64,000 bases of DNA from Bicyclus anynana (Eukaryota > Arthropoda > Insecta > Lepidoptera > Nymphalidae). The number at the start of each line of letters is the position of its first letter. Positions within the stretch are counted from its first letter, which is position 1. The position numbers and the translations under genes are program-made. The notes below the pieces were generated by a model. The model did not search any database. It saw nothing but the letters and a program-made list of their open reading frames with translations, and was not told where the DNA came from. The stretch lies in NCBI RefSeq assembly GCF_947172395.1, contig NC_069108.1:3697501-3761500 (forward strand). The letters are read 5' to 3'. This document shows, in pieces, positions 1 through 19,540 of this stretch.

Positions 1-231
1 TAAAATGCACACAACTGAAAAGTTGGAAAACGAAACGAATATGGAACGTATTCGTTTTTTAAGATGACGTATAGTAACGGATATTTTAGTTTAGTTATTT
101 CAGATATAACGATACCTACTTGATATCGTTACGATGCCCGCGGTTAACTTCTCAACCCTACTGATTGTCTTTGGTTCATAGTCAGCCATTATTGTTGTTT
201 AAAATTGACATCTAAGAAAATTTCAAGTATA

Positions 232-440
232 CATACTAATATTATAAAGCTGAGGAGTTTGTTTGTTTCATTGATTGAACGCGCAAATCTCAGGAACTAC
301 TGGTCCGATTTGAAAAATTCTTTCAGTGTTAGATAGCCCATTTATCGAGTAAGGCTATAGGCTATAAATTATCCCCGTATTCTTACGGGAACCGGAACCA
401 CGCGGGTAAAACCGCGCGGCGTCAGATAATAAATTATAAA
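232..440 (+). mobile_element. Non-autonomous Helitron (same family as 5998)
   Basis: ATACTAATATTATAAAGCTG start; ends CGCGCGGCGTCAGATAAT with the terminal CTAG mutated. Confidence 0.75.
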
Positions 441-671
441 TAGTTGATATGACAGGGTTTTTGAGGAAGAGTAGTGTGTTGGTTTCGATGTGTAGAAATA
501 AATTAGTAATTAGTAGTGTTATTTTAGAATGTTGGCGTTTATTGCTCATATGATTTATAATTAAAGTTAAGGAGAACAAGAAAAGAGAATTAGATTAATA
601 TGCGTATGACACAGATTAATCAATAATAGGCAGATGGAGCGCTCGGAACACGACGGTGTAGTACCCGTCAC

Positions 672-2359
672 CTCAGACCAATTATAGAAGGACCTGTATC
701 GCACTCATAGTCACAAACAAAATTGTCTGTCATTTTCTGAGGAAAACGAGCTTAGATTTGGTATATATCTAAAACTAAACTGGAAATTTTTGTCCGTTTT
801 TTACATTATTCAACTACACAAAAAGGTATTTTTACGGAGCTCTTTAACTGACGAACACGATTACGACTATAGAGACAGTGTACGATTCTATAGAGACAGC
901 TTTTATAATCGCATTAGATCGTCGATCATATACTTTGACAGAAAAAATTTTAATAAAAAAAATTCAACCGACTTCCAATTCAAAAATTAACCTAAACTAA
1001 AAAGCAAAAAATAACATCTTACCTATGTGCTACCTTCTGATCAGTTTGAAGGCGGTGCCAAGCCAGTGATGTTTTAATTTAAGCCGTTTAAATTACAAAA
1101 TTTCTGTGGTTCTTTCAGAAACGGCTTTAATTAAAACATGACACTAGATTGGCACCGCCTTCAAACTGATCAGAAGGTAGCACATAGGTAAGATGTTATT
1201 TTTTGCTTTTTAGTTTAGGTTAATTTTTGAATTGGAAGTCGGTTGAATTTTTTTTATTAAAATTTTTATTTTTTAATTTTTAGTGTTAGCACACCTACAG
1301 AGTGTGAACAAAAATTAATAAGCAATTAGTTGAAACGTTATTTTTTTATAATAAGTATCTAAGTCCTACAATCCCAATTTTAAAAATACTACCTTAACTC
1401 ATATACAAAATTTTACTCCCCCTTTATCCACACGTAATATGAATATTCAGAAAAACATGAAAGGTGACTGTCCTCCGTTTTCATCACCAGACCCCCTATG
1501 CAGTCACAATCCACATGGTTGGAAAGTTCTCATCAATATAAAATTTATCAAGTCCAAACACAAGGTAGCTACTGTGAACCGTCGAGGAGTTCCCTTAACT
1601 CTCCTTCATCTTCGTCACCAGACCCCTAATACAGTCACAACCTATCCAGGTGGAAAGTTCTCATCAATACAAAATTATCAAGTCAAAACACAAGGTAGCT
1701 ACTGTGAACCGTCGAGGAGTTCCCTTAACTATCCTTCGTCTTCATCACCAGACCCCTAATACAGTCACAACCCACCTAGGTGGAAAGTTCTCATCAATAC
1801 AAATTTATCAAGTCCAAACACAAGGTAGCTACTGTGAACCGTTGAGGAGTTCTCTTAACTGTCCTTCGTCTTCATCATCAGACCCTTAATACAGTCACAA
1901 CCCATCTAGGTGGAAAGTTCTCATCAATACAAATAAATCAAGCCCAAACAAAAGGTACCTGCTGTAAATCGTTGACGAGTTCCATCGTCTGTGTTTTGGC
2001 TCCATCATCAGACCAACTCCAGACCTTCATAAAATTGTAGTGATTTAAAATACCTTATGGAAACACTAACAAACGCACTAGCCGTCCCTACAATTTTCAA
2101 AAGATCCCCTCGATTTCTCCAGGATGCCATCATCAGATCCTGACATGAAAAAAATGGGACCACCCTGGAATCAAACCCTTCAAAACAAAAAAAGAATTTT
2201 CAAAATCGGTCCACAAATGACGGAATTATCGCTGGACATACATAAAAAAAAAAAAAAAAAAAAACATACATACAGTCGAACGTAGAACCTCCTCCTTTTT
2301 GGAAGTCGGTTAAAAAGTAACACCTACCGAGGCAGGTCCTATATAATAGTTGGTCTGAG
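672..2359. mobile_element. hAT-type MITE with 8-bp TSD, split by a foldback element
   Basis: It begins CTCAGACCAATTATAGAAGG and ends TATATAATAGTTGGTCTGAG, with terminal inverted repeats starting CTCAGACCAA. It is flanked by the direct repeat CCCGTCAC at 664-671 and 2360-2367. An 8-bp duplication fits hAT superfamily elements. The uninterrupted relative at 34461-34678 is inverted in orientation and only 218 bases; here the foldback element fills about 946-2315. Non-autonomous. Confidence 0.82.
946..2315 (+). mobile_element. Foldback element copy A (palindrome + 130-bp tandem units)
   Basis: The first part (946-1264) is a near-perfect inverted repeat: arms of about 117 bases are identical, from TTTTAATAAAAAAAATTC to AAGGCGGTGCCAA, around a spacer of about 85. 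Then come four 130-bp tandem units starting CAGTCACAA at 1501, 1632, 1762 and 1892, a unique part, an A-run at 2226-2262, and a 3' end CTCCTCCTTTTTGGAAGTCG-GTT that is an inverted copy of the 5' end. It is inserted at GACAG-AAAA-GTAAC of the MITE, as shown by the empty site at 34461-34678. No ORF of significance. Confidence 0.85.
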
Positions 2360-2940
2360 CCCGTCACAAATACGAAATTCAAAAACGAATACGTTCTCGA
2401 GTTATTACGACTCGAAGCGTCGCATCAGTCAATTTCAATTTTATTCAAGAAAAATAGCGTCTTATGTTTTTAAATATTTAAAAAACTGTTTACAAAAAGT
2501 AAAGAAATAAAATGGAGTATTTTTTTTATTGGTATTATTGATTATTATCTTAATTTACGTACTTAATTGTTGTTAGTGTAAATTTTGAAATACAAATTAT
2601 GAAAAAAGTTTGTATATGCCGTCAAGGAAACGCATGATGTTTATTTTTTTTATGGGTTGCAACGGCTTTGCACGTTACTTGTAAAGACTCTAGTTACTCT
2701 GTGGCGTATGACAGATCGTTCACGATAGCAGTCTTTTCGTTAGAAGTCCTTAAAAGAGCCGCATGATAGGCGGGCGTGTGGTCTTCGTACACGCTGGACT
2801 CGCCTATTGGTCAGCTCCTCGCTCGGCGTCCTCGGTAGCCAATGGGACAGCGCGATGACATGAGACGCCTGACGTAGTGTTTAGTGATTGGTGGACGGCG
2901 CTAGTGATGGGAAGCGTGAACATACTGACATATTTTTCAG

Positions 2941-3103
2941 GGAACGCTTCGGTCTGTACGAGGTGAACTACGACAGCATCTACCGCACCCGCACCCCGCG
3001 CAAGAGCGCCTACGTGTACCGCGAGTTGCTGCGCTCGCGTAGTCTCGACCACCACTACGAGCCTGACCTGACGCAGCCGCTCACCATTGCACCCGGACAC
3101 TGA
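2941..3103 (+). CDS. Terminal exon of an upstream GH1 paralogue (rest lies outside or is not found)
   Basis: Acceptor TTTTTCAG at 2933-2940; 163 bases to TGA at 3101-3103, the same length and phase as the terminal exon at 17576-17738. It encodes ERFGLYEVNYDSIYRTRTPR, KSAYVYRELL and the identical tail PLTIAPGH. FGLYEV is the GH1 C-terminal signature. The 3' flank is also shared with the downstream gene. No other GH1 exon is visible at 1-2940, so either the preceding intron extends left of the window (it holds the nested transposons at 605-2670), or this is an orphan exon. It is an intact open frame, so a functional tandem paralogue is the simpler reading. Confidence 0.88.
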
Positions 3104-3212
3104 CGTCATGATACACAGACTTGTAGAATATAATATGAAACATTTAGTTGAAGTTTTATTTATGATATTGTCAATTACAAGTGAAATAATGGTTATGATT
3201 GGCACATATTTT

Positions 3213-3278
3213 AATTTCGAAAGCAAGAACCGCGCTCGCTCTACGCGCAAGACCGCCTACACGCATCGCAATGTGCGA
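3213..3278 (+). pseudogene. Decayed second GH1 terminal exon in the 3' flank of paralogue 1
   Basis: In one frame this reads NFESKNRARSTRKTAYTHRN, clearly related to the live exon's DFENTNRTRTPRKSAHVYRE. It lies 110 bases after the real stop codon, has lost the upstream FGLYEV part and the downstream end, and has no splice acceptor. A matching relic lies at the same place after the second GH1 gene. Confidence 0.75.
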
Positions 3279-3284
3279 GTTTTT

Positions 3285-3720
3285 TTTTCTGATTGTGTAA
3301 GTGCCGTAGGCTCCATATGGGACCTCAGCGGCGTCAACGGGGGGTTTGGGATAGCGCAAAAGCATCGCCTGATGGGACCCGAAGGCAGAGGCAGAGTAGA
3401 TGGGCGGAACGACTCCCTAAGGGCGTCTCTGAGTCTCGGACCTCAGGTTAGAGGGCCGTTTAGAAAGGGTGTTTTGGCCTGAGTGTATCAGTCCGGGCGC
3501 CCCCGAGATCGTGAGTTAAAAAGCCCACGTCTGGGTGACGTCAGATATCGGGGACCTCGTCAATCGTCAAAAAGACGCTGTGTAGCTTGTGTTTGTGTTG
3601 CCTGGGAAGCATTGTCGTTCGTTTTATCGTCAGGATTGTAAAGGACAGCGCTGGTATCGGCTGCGCTTGCTCTGCCTCGACCACTGTAATCTTTGGCCTT
3701 GACTGCCACAACGAGCCCGA
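3285..3720 (+). repeat. GC-rich interspersed repeat, copies at 15672 and 38785
   Basis: GATTGTGTAAGTGCCGTAGG, CAGCGGCGTCA, GATGGGCGGAACG and GAGTGTATCAGTCCGG recur at 15672-15815 (+) and, reversed, at 38785-39075. A piece lies at 52050-52080. No frame is conserved; class unknown. Confidence 0.65.
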
Positions 3721-4433
3721 CCTGTGTGCCTAATGGCAGTTTACATACTGTTAATTAGTTGTTGTCTCTGCTATCGCGTAAACGTTAAAGTGAATTTTAT
3801 CATGATACGCTAACTGATATTATGATGATGATGATATAAAACAAAATCCTACTAATATTATAAACGCGAAAGTTTGTGTGTTTGGATATATTATACTGCA
3901 ATTTTAATGCAATAATCCTTACTATGTTTGAAAGTATAATCCTGAAAAAGTCGTATAATAAAAATAAACTGCAACATGATTTATGAAATGTAATTTTCAT
4001 AAAACCAGCCAAGCGCGCACCGGGCCTCGCGGTAAGGTTCCGCAGTTGTAAGTAACCTGGTTCTGCTTCAAATGGTCTATTACAACTTTCAATTTTAATT
4101 CCTACTTAACTGTGATAGTTTTTCTTTTAGTTACATTATATCTTTACGTTTCAGGGAGTGCACTTTGAACTGAGACAGTGTCGATTACATACTCAATGTT
4201 TACCCGTGCATAAGACAAAATTTTATAAACATTCTTTCGTTGTGCAAGGCGTTAAGTTATGGAACGCTCTCCCTTTACAATAGCTCCCTCTCTCTCTCTC
4301 TCTCTCTCCCTATACAGCAATCAAATACACTGGACATTTTTAAAAATGCTGTAAAGACTATCTGTATCTATTATTTCTCTTCAATATAATGTATTTATTT
4401 GTATATTTTGATATGTATTTTATTCATTATATG

Positions 4434-4720
4434 ACGGGCGCGTGGCGCAGTGGGTAGTGACCCTGATTCCTGCATCCACGGCCGTGGGTTCGATTCCCAC
4501 AACTGGAAAATATTTGTGTGATGAGCATGGGTTCTTTCCAGTGTCTGTGTGTATTTATACATTATATAAGTATTTATATGTAGTTTATAATTGTATATGA
4601 ATATTATAATATCAACTATCTTAGCACCCATAACACAAGCTACTCTGTACGCTTACTTTGGGGCTAGATAGTTATGTGTATTGTTTAAGTATATTTATTT
4701 ATAATTATTTATTATTGTAG
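4434..4720 (+). mobile_element. SINE-3, tRNA-derived
   Basis: The head GCGCGTGGCGCAGTGGGTAG and box B GGTTCGATTCCC could suggest a tRNA gene. It is followed by a body with ATGAGCATGGGTTCTTTCC, CCATAACACAAGCTAC and CTTTGGGGCTAGATAG ending in an AT-rich tail, and the acceptor stem does not close. A SINE, not a tRNA. Confidence 0.75.
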
Positions 4721-4943
4721 GTATTTGTGTAATATAGTTTATGTATTAAGATGTAAATTATTTGTATGTATGTATATTACTAATACTATGGTTGTTTTTG
4801 TTTTACGCCACCTGCTGATGTCCTTAAGTTTTCCTAAACCGAAGGTTTCCTGGAAGAAATCGCTACTTAGCGATAAGGCCGCCTTTTTGTATGCTGATTA
4901 TCTTCTTAATATGGTTTTATTTCACTTGTATTTGTCTTTGTGG

Positions 4944-5328
4944 GCCTCATAAGAAGGCTAAGAGTCACACAACGGGCGATGGAACGAGCTATGTTAGGAG
5001 TATCTCTGCGTGATCGAATCAGAAATGAGGAGATCCGCAGAAGAACCAAAGTCATTGACATAGCTCAACGAGTTGCGAAGCTGAAGTGGCAATGGGCGGG
5101 GCACATAGTTCGAAGAGCCGATGGACGTTGGGGTCCCAAAGTGCTGGAATGGCGACCCCGCACTAGTAAGCGCAGTGTTGGCCGACCCCCCACCAGGTGG
5201 ACTGACGACATCAAGCGAGTCGCAGGGATTCGCTGGATGCAGGCGGCTCAGTATCGTGATGTTTGGAAGTCCCTACAAAAGGCCTATGTCCTGCAGTGGA
5301 CGTCTATCGGCTGATATGATGATGATGA
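4944..5328 (+). mobile_element. 5'-truncated RTE-type LINE, C-terminal reverse-transcriptase tail, 11-bp TSD
   Basis: It encodes RLRVTQRAMERAMLGVSLRD, KLKWQWAGHIVRR, RTSKRSVGRPPTRWTDDIKR and a stop, the typical C-terminus of lepidopteran RTE-like elements, then a (GAT)n tail. It is flanked by TGTCTTTGTGG at 4933-4943 and 5329-5339. It is inserted into the 3' end of another LINE-like repeat (4820-4932 joined to 5340-5360). Confidence 0.85.
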
Positions 5329-5997
5329 TGTCTTTGTGGTGTGCAAATAAAGTATATATATCTATATATCCATTTATATCACACTAATATTATTTAACTA
5401 CGTTCAGCAGGGTTATTTTGTTCTATCGATCGGTCGCTTGCACATTCGTATAAAGTGTACTTTGTTGACTATGGAACCCTAAAAATCTTATGTTTGTCTT
5501 TCAGTTACTACGGTATTAAGACTTTGGTCTGTTTAATTTTTAGTACGTTATCACATTATCTTAAATACAGTAGGTATACAAATAATTTTCAGAATTAATT
5601 ATATCTTTTTTTTATTGGTATTACTTTATATGCAATGGCGGTGAGCGGTTCTCTGTAAGTTTCATCATTATCATTATCATCAGACTGTTTTAACGGCCCA
5701 TTATAGGTTATTTTTTATTCTTTACAAGTTACCATTTTACTACAATCTCACCTGCGGCCTTAGCCAAGTTGAAATGCTTGTAATCTAAACGATGACGAAG
5801 ATTGTCTACGCTTCGACTCACGTCGGTCGCTCATTTTAAAGAAATAACATAATAAATTGTCTATGGTTAGCGTTTTTATAATAAATGTCAAAACACGCCA
5901 AGGTCACTGTGGTGACATCACGCGCCGTAAATTTAAAAGTTGTCTAGTATTTAGTGAGTGAAATAAATTGAAAATAAGGCATATCATCTCTTCATTA

Positions 5998-6197
5998 TCT
6001 ATACTAATATTATAAAGCTGAAGAGTTTGTCTGTTTGTTTGATTGAACGCGCTAATCTCAGGAACTACTGGTCCGATTTGAAAAATTCTTTCAGGGTTAG
6101 ATAGCCCATTTATCGAGGAAGGTTATAGGCTATATATTATCCCCGTATTCCTTCGGGGACGGGAACCACACGAGTGAAACCGCGCGGCGTCAGCTAG
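5998..6197 (+). mobile_element. Short non-autonomous Helitron, intact ends
   Basis: It starts TCTATACTAATATTATAAAG and ends with a GC hairpin (CCGCGCGGCGTCAG) and CTAG next to a host T. No target duplication. The body (GGAACTACTGGTCCGATTTG, GATAGCCCATTTATCGAGG) recurs at 232, 29088, 33607, 60878 and 63444. It resembles the lepidopteran Lep1 Helitron type (name from memory). Confidence 0.82.
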
Positions 6198-6284
6198 TTA
6201 TTGATAATCCTATTATTATTTAATATTACAATAATACCATTTTTACGGTTAAAATGGTTATTTTAATTAAATGTTATAAATATA

Positions 6285-6757
6285 ATGAACTTATATGAAG
6301 AGGAAATTGTAGACGAATACGTCATATACCTAGGACATATGATCCAGTTAGGTAGGTCCACTTTCGAGAAAGAGGTGAACCGCCGAATCCAACTCGGCTG
6401 GGCTGCATTCAGGAAACTTCGCGACATCTTTTCGTCCGAAATTCCTCAGTGCCTGAAGACAAAAGTCTTCGAACAGTGTGTGTTGCCAGTGATGACCTAT
6501 GGTTCCGAGACTTGGAGGCTAACTATGGGCCTCATAAGAAGGCTCAGAAGGCCCGATGGATGTTGGGGTCCCATGGTGCTGGAATGGCGACCCCGCACTA
6601 GTAAGCGTGTTAGTCGACCCCCCCACCAGGTGGACTGACGACATCAAGCGAGTCGCAGAGATTCGCTGGATGCAGGTGGCTCAGTATCGTGATGTCCCTA
6701 CAAAAGGCCTATGTCCTGCAGTGGACGTCCATCGGCTGATATGATGATGATGATGAA
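6285..6757 (+). mobile_element. RTE-type LINE fragment with internal deletions
   Basis: It encodes YLGHMIQLGRSTFEKEVNRR, KVFEQCVLPVMTYGSETW and the WRPRTSKR and RWTDDIKRVAEIRWMQ tail. A deletion fuses LTMGLIRRLR to RPDGCWG, and a frameshift lies near 6615. It ends in (GAT)n. Non-functional. Confidence 0.8.
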
Positions 6758-6997
6758 GGGTACAGCGCCATCTATCGAAGCGCTGTAACCTGCCTAGGTT
6801 CAGCGCCATCTATCGAGCTTTCCCCCTTATATGGAGCGGATATGGGGCTTAAACCAACCACACTTCTTCGATGTAGGTTGGCGGGCGTTGGATGATGTTG
6901 TTACTAGAATATGAAGCGGAGGTTGAGCAAGAGTGTTTTTAAGTGATTTTCTCGGTGGTCTCGATCAAAAGTTTTTTATAAGGTTGCCTTTGCTTTC

Positions 6998-7225
6998 ATC
7001 ATCATCGTCAACCCATATTCGGCTCACTGCTGAGCTCGTGTCTCCTCTCAAAATGAGAGGGGCTAGAAGGGTTAATGGTCCACCACGCCGCCACAATGCT
7101 AATTGGCAGACTTCACACATGCAGAGAATTAAGAAAATTCTCTGGTATACAGGTTTCCTCACGATGTTCTTCCTTCAACGATTGAGACACGTGATATTTA
7201 ATATCCTATAATGCATACAACTGAA
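6998..7225 (-). mobile_element. SINE-2 copy, reversed, head missing
   Basis: It runs from CATCGTCAACCCATATTCGG through CTCAAAATGAGAGG and ACACGTGATATTTAA to ATGCATACAACTGAA. The tRNA-like head is lost. Confidence 0.8.
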
Positions 7226-7307
7226 CAGATTGACAATTTAACGTTTTCACTTCTGATAGATTATTAAAATATACCGAAAATTAACACGTTAAATTAAGTA
7301 ATCAGAG

Positions 7308-7486
7308 GGCCTAGTGGCAGTTTGATACTGTTACTATCACGTAACGTAAACGCGAATTTCTAAGGAATTGAAACAGCGCCATCTAGTGGCACTACTGCAC
7401 AACTGTTTCAATTCCATATAAATTTGCGTTTACGTCAACGTGATAGTCACAGTATGAAAATATTGAAAACTCCCACTAGGCACACT
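7308..7486. mobile_element. MITE with arms of about 75 bp (CCTAGTGG ends)
   Basis: CCTAGTGGCAGTTTGATACT is matched in reverse by AAAACTCCCACTAGG. GGAATTGAAACAGCGCC and the CTGTTTCAATTCC complement lie in the centre. A larger relative lies at 12296-12763 in GH1 intron 3. Confidence 0.8.
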
Positions 7487-7574
7487 GTTCACAATATGAC
7501 GGTGTCACGAGTGAGATTACAAACAAACGTATTTTACAATTTAACGATAACATATATACACTGTAACTATACCT

Positions 7575-8036
7575 ACTTATATTATAAAGATGAAAGATTT
7601 GATTGTTTGTTTGCATTGAATAGGCTCTGGAACTACTTTATTTATTTTTTATTTATTTATACTTTATTGTACAAAACAAAAACAAAAACAAAGAAAACAA
7701 AATAAAACATAGTAGACAAGTATGTGCAAAGGCGGTCTTATTGCTTATAGCAATATCTACCAGACAACCTTTGGATAAGGGGATTAATGTAATTAGATGC
7801 GGGATAGTGCAACAAAAAAAAGAAAAATTATATAATAATAAAAATTACATTTATATATACTACATGTATAAATATAAAATATACATAATAAATAATAAAA
7901 TAAATAAATACTACTGAACCAATTTGAAAAATTCTTTCACTGTTTGCTACACTACCCCCAGTGTTATAAGCTATATTTTATCCCAGTATTCATACGGGAA
8001 CGGTAACACGCGGGTCAAACCGCGTGGCGTTTGCTA
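7575..8036 (+). mobile_element. Helitron-type element split by a LINE 3' end
   Basis: It begins CTTATATTATAAAGATGAAA and ends with the GGTCAAACCGCGTGGCGTTT hairpin region. At GGAACTACT it is interrupted by 7638-7909, a reversed LINE 3' end with GGCGGTCTTATTGCTTATAG. ACTACT at 7632-7637 and 7910-7915 is the target duplication. Confidence 0.7.
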
Positions 8037-8049
8037 ATAATATTATTTT

Positions 8050-9018
8050 CACTACTCTTGCTCAAAAACACTGTCATATTACCACTCCACAGCGGGGCTA
8101 AACAAGCTTATTAGCTCCTAGAGGCTAAAGTAATTTTTTTTTATTAATTATTGTCTGTTACGAGTAATAGCCAAGCACTAGCCTACTATAAAACGGAGGA
8201 GGTTTTATTCGAAAATAGAATTGTTATAGGTAAGGCCCTGATTGTTTTGAAAAATAAATAAAAAACTTTAATTGGAATGAAATGCAGCGTTCTTGTCTGT
8301 GGAATGCGTTCATTTTTTTATTTAATTTTTAATGAGTTGCGAATAGAGCGAGATTTGAAGACATGGGACATCCTGTACGGTGTGATACCTTTGCCTTTTT
8401 CTCATGTGAAAGAAAAATAAAATTAAAAAGCGAGAAGGAATTTAAAAAACAATTATACACACTTGATTTTTTTAAGAAATTCATTGTAAATTTGTGACCG
8501 TAACTTACATATTTTTCAACATTAATTGTTAATGTTGTCTTCATCTAGTGATCTAGAGTGTCTAGGATGGTGATCCTAATTTGGAGATGGATAAAATTTT
8601 TAATCTGTTACCATCAAAGTCGAGACGCATTTACTTAAATACCTACCTAGGTAAAGTGGAGAAAACAACAACGAATGGATTCACTTACGAAAGGAGTTTT
8701 TTAAACTATTATCTCCCGCGTTTACCTCACATACTCATTATTCATCTTCACAGTAGTCGGAAATTATGTTACCGGGTAAAAGCACCTTTTTAATATCCAA
8801 AATTGTAGACTTTGCACATTTAATTTTCAATTAAAATAAATCATTGAATATTGTACTAAACTATTTTATTTTCTCGCAATCGTAGTGAAAAGCCAAGTGT
8901 AACACGTGGGGCTAAACCCATTATAAACTATTTATTTATATTTTACTATCTATTTAGCTACCTAAAAATACCTCGTATATAATGGGTCTTTTTAGCCCCT
9001 TGTATAACAATCTACTAT
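8050..9018. mobile_element. 960-bp unclassified family copy 1 (ends CACTACTC / CTACTATT)
   Basis: It begins CACTACTCTTGCTCAAAAAC and ends GTATAACAATCTACTATT. The motif GGGGCTAAA recurs, direct and inverted, near both ends. No target duplication, no classical terminal inverted repeat, and no long ORF. Five copies occur in this window with the same ends. Confidence 0.8.
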
Positions 9019-9171
9019 TGAAAATTCTTTTACCACAAGTAAACCACTATATTTGTGAATGCTTTATCCCCGTATTCTAACGGGAACGGGAATTAGGCGG
9101 TTGAAACCGCGGGGAGTCTGCTAGAATAATACGAGGACTTGCAGATTTTGTACACTATTTCATTGTTTCAG

Positions 9172-17738
<8,567 letters not shown>

Positions 17739-17990
17739 CGTCATGATACACTGACTGACTGATGATTTATAGAATATAATATAAAACATTTAGTTGAAGT
17801 TTTATTTGTGATATTGTCAATTACAAGTGAAATAATTTAAAGACTGAGTGTTAGTTTAAGATTGACACATATTTTAATTTCAAAAGCAAGAATCACACCC
17901 GCTCTCCGCGCAAGACCGCTCACCATAGCATCCGGTCACTGACGTCATAACTGTGTACTGTAAGCGGCTTCATAAACATGAGGATCTTGA
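17739..17990 (+). other. 3' flank/UTR block shared by both GH1 paralogues
   Basis: From the stop codon onward (GACGTCATGATACAC) it aligns base by base with 3104-3280, including AACATTTAGTTGAAG, TTTTATTTNTGATATTGTC and the fossil exon. Because the terminal exon and at least 170 bases downstream are shared, the duplication unit extended past the gene end. No canonical AATAAA is obvious close to the stop. Confidence 0.75.
17875..17950 (+). pseudogene. Decayed second GH1 terminal exon in the 3' flank of the complete GH1 gene
   Basis: It reads NFKSKNHTRSPRKTAH and then jumps by an internal deletion to bases matching the true exon's end and stop (CTCACCATAGCATCC, GGTCACTGACGTCAT). It is paralogous to the relic at 3213-3278, so the extra exon existed before the two genes duplicated. 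Confidence 0.75.
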
Positions 17991-18006
17991 ATTAAAGTCC
18001 AACTTC

Positions 18007-18335
18007 TCTTGTATTTTTTTTTTTTTTTTTTTTATTGAGAAAGAATACAATAAGGAACTTAAGCTAACTTATCCTAATAACTATACAAATCATGCCCACG
18101 TAGAATGGTGGCAAGAATACTGGCTGCATTTCCGCGCTGGACAGCCAGGCTGATCCTTTGCGCAAAAAATGAGCCAGCCCTTCTGTCACCAGTCGAGGCA
18201 ACAAGCCGCGGTGAAATAGTACGGAAAAATTTTTTGGCACTGCGACTCCATGGCCCAAAGGTCTCCACGGCAAAAGGTACAAATATGTAACTCTCTGTCA
18301 GAGAGGCATACTTGAGCCACTTACCGGTTACCTCT
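18007..18335 (-). mobile_element. LINE ORF2 C-terminal fragment, reversed, with poly(A)
   Basis: The reverse strand encodes METFGPWSRSAKKFF and SPRLVASTGDRRAGSF, then FAQRISLAVQRGNAASI, a C-terminal tail I recall from insect LINE ORF2 proteins (family not certain). The poly(A) tail is the T-run at 18007-18033. Confidence 0.65.
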
Positions 18336-18373
18336 TGTATACATTTTTATTCTACCTTCACTTTAGGTACAAT

Positions 18374-18872
18374 GGGGATGATGACTAGGTTTGAATATAT
18401 TGATTTTTATGATATATTCGGGTAAATAAGGTCATTGTTAACTAAATTATACATGAAAAGCAAAGATTGACTGGATATTTGCGAAATAAATAAGATTATA
18501 AAATTTTTAAATCTATTAAAAATCTTTTATCGTAATTAGATGAAAGTTCATACAGTTTTAGCTTCCTTACATTAAATGTGACATTTTTAATACATGAATT
18601 ATAAACATAAACGCACAAATAACAAAGATATTGGTAATTTTGTTTGAACGCCCATACAAATTAACCATCACTAAGTGCCTACGACGTCATTAGTTCGTGC
18701 CATATTGTATGGGGCGTTTTTCAGGGATCCGCGGCAGCGCCGCAAATCTGACCCTTTAAATCCCTGTAGCTCCGAAAGTAATGATCACAGATACCCTGTT
18801 ACTTTTACAAAATTGCTTTACTATTAACATACTCTTAATTTATATACAATTTAAAAAACTGTCATCATCCCT
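18374..18872 (+). mobile_element. GATGATGAC MITE, about 500 bp, copy 1
   Basis: It starts GGGATGATGACTAGGTTTG and ends AAAACTGTCATCATCCC, with terminal inverted repeat GGGATGATGAC. The flanking TA in copy 3 suggests a TA duplication (Tc1/mariner-like). It carries the conserved GC-rich core GGATCCGCGGCAGCGCCGC. Non-coding. Confidence 0.82.
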
Positions 18873-19249
18873 ATTCTCGAAATTGAGTATATCATGAAAT
18901 CTCGTAAACATTAATTGCCGTATAATTTCGGCGAACTAGACGTATGTATAAATAATTCTTAATTAAATCGATAATCTAATTTCCGCGTTCACCATTTTCT
19001 ATCTCCCATTTCCAACATTCCTCCTTCTTTTTTGTATGCAAAAAGGCAAAGGCATTACGCCGTACAGCCATAGAGTATAGCATATTAAAATTAAATACTC
19101 GGCCATACTGCCAGACGTGTCAATATTGTTTTTATTAATACCTTTTTATATAACAATATAATATTTCATATAAATTTAACTAGAACAATCACTTTTTATA
19201 CAATTATATCTACGAAACCTTACATTACTGACCGAGATGATGTTGCCGA

Positions 19250-19382
19250 CAGTGGCGTGCACACCATAGAAGCGAAAATGCCCTGCCTACCCTAAAAATC
19301 ATAACAAACCTGTATTGCGATAGGATTTTTTATTTTGTACCTATAGTGCATACCCTAGTTAAAAACCCTGTGCACGCCACTG
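19250..19382. mobile_element. 133-bp MITE with CAGTGGCGTGCACA ends
   Basis: CAGTGGCGTGCACA at 19250-19263 and its exact complement TGTGCACGCCACTG at 19369-19382. The centre contains TACCCTAAAAATCATAAC. The superfamily is unresolved; the ends look hAT-like. Confidence 0.8.
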
Positions 19383-19439
19383 GATGCTGATGACTGGTTT
19401 GTAGAATCGACACTGACACAAACGCAACAAAATCAATCA

Positions 19440-19540
19440 GGAGTGGAGCCCATGTCGATGAAAAGTCGAAGGTGCATGCCCCGGACCGAATTCGAACCTA
19501 CGACCTACAAAGCAGAAGTCATATCCACCGGGTTAACATT
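19440..19540 (-). mobile_element. SINE-2 head fragment, reversed
   Basis: GGTGCATGCCCCGGACCGAA, then the box-B complement ATTCGAACCTACGACC. Only the tRNA-like part remains. Confidence 0.6.

Larger units (their letters stand above)
605..2670. repeat. Unclassified host repeat, split by nested insertions (first copy)
   Basis: 605-663 (AATAATAGGCAGATGGAGCG) and 2360-2670 match the continuous order at 19930-20640 (AATAATAGGCAGATAAAGCG, then AATTCAAAAACGAATAC, GCGTCTTATGTTTTT and a GTCAAGGAGACGCGTGACG-like end). In this copy a MITE (672-2359) splits it. Fragments of the same family appear reversed near 28400-28450 and 52150-52210. No coding capacity. Confidence 0.6.

Noticed and set aside
1439..1889. 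Overlapping ORFs in the foldback tandem units
   Set aside because: The period is 130 bases, not a multiple of three. The same peptides recur in all three frames of repeated units at 32289 and 47516.
3087..3482. 131-codon ORF after the GH1 exon
   Set aside because: It crosses a 3' flank, a fossil exon and a repeat. The apparent frame is a mosaic.
4434..4508. Functional tRNA gene
   Set aside because: It has box A and box B but no closing acceptor stem, and it continues into a SINE body.
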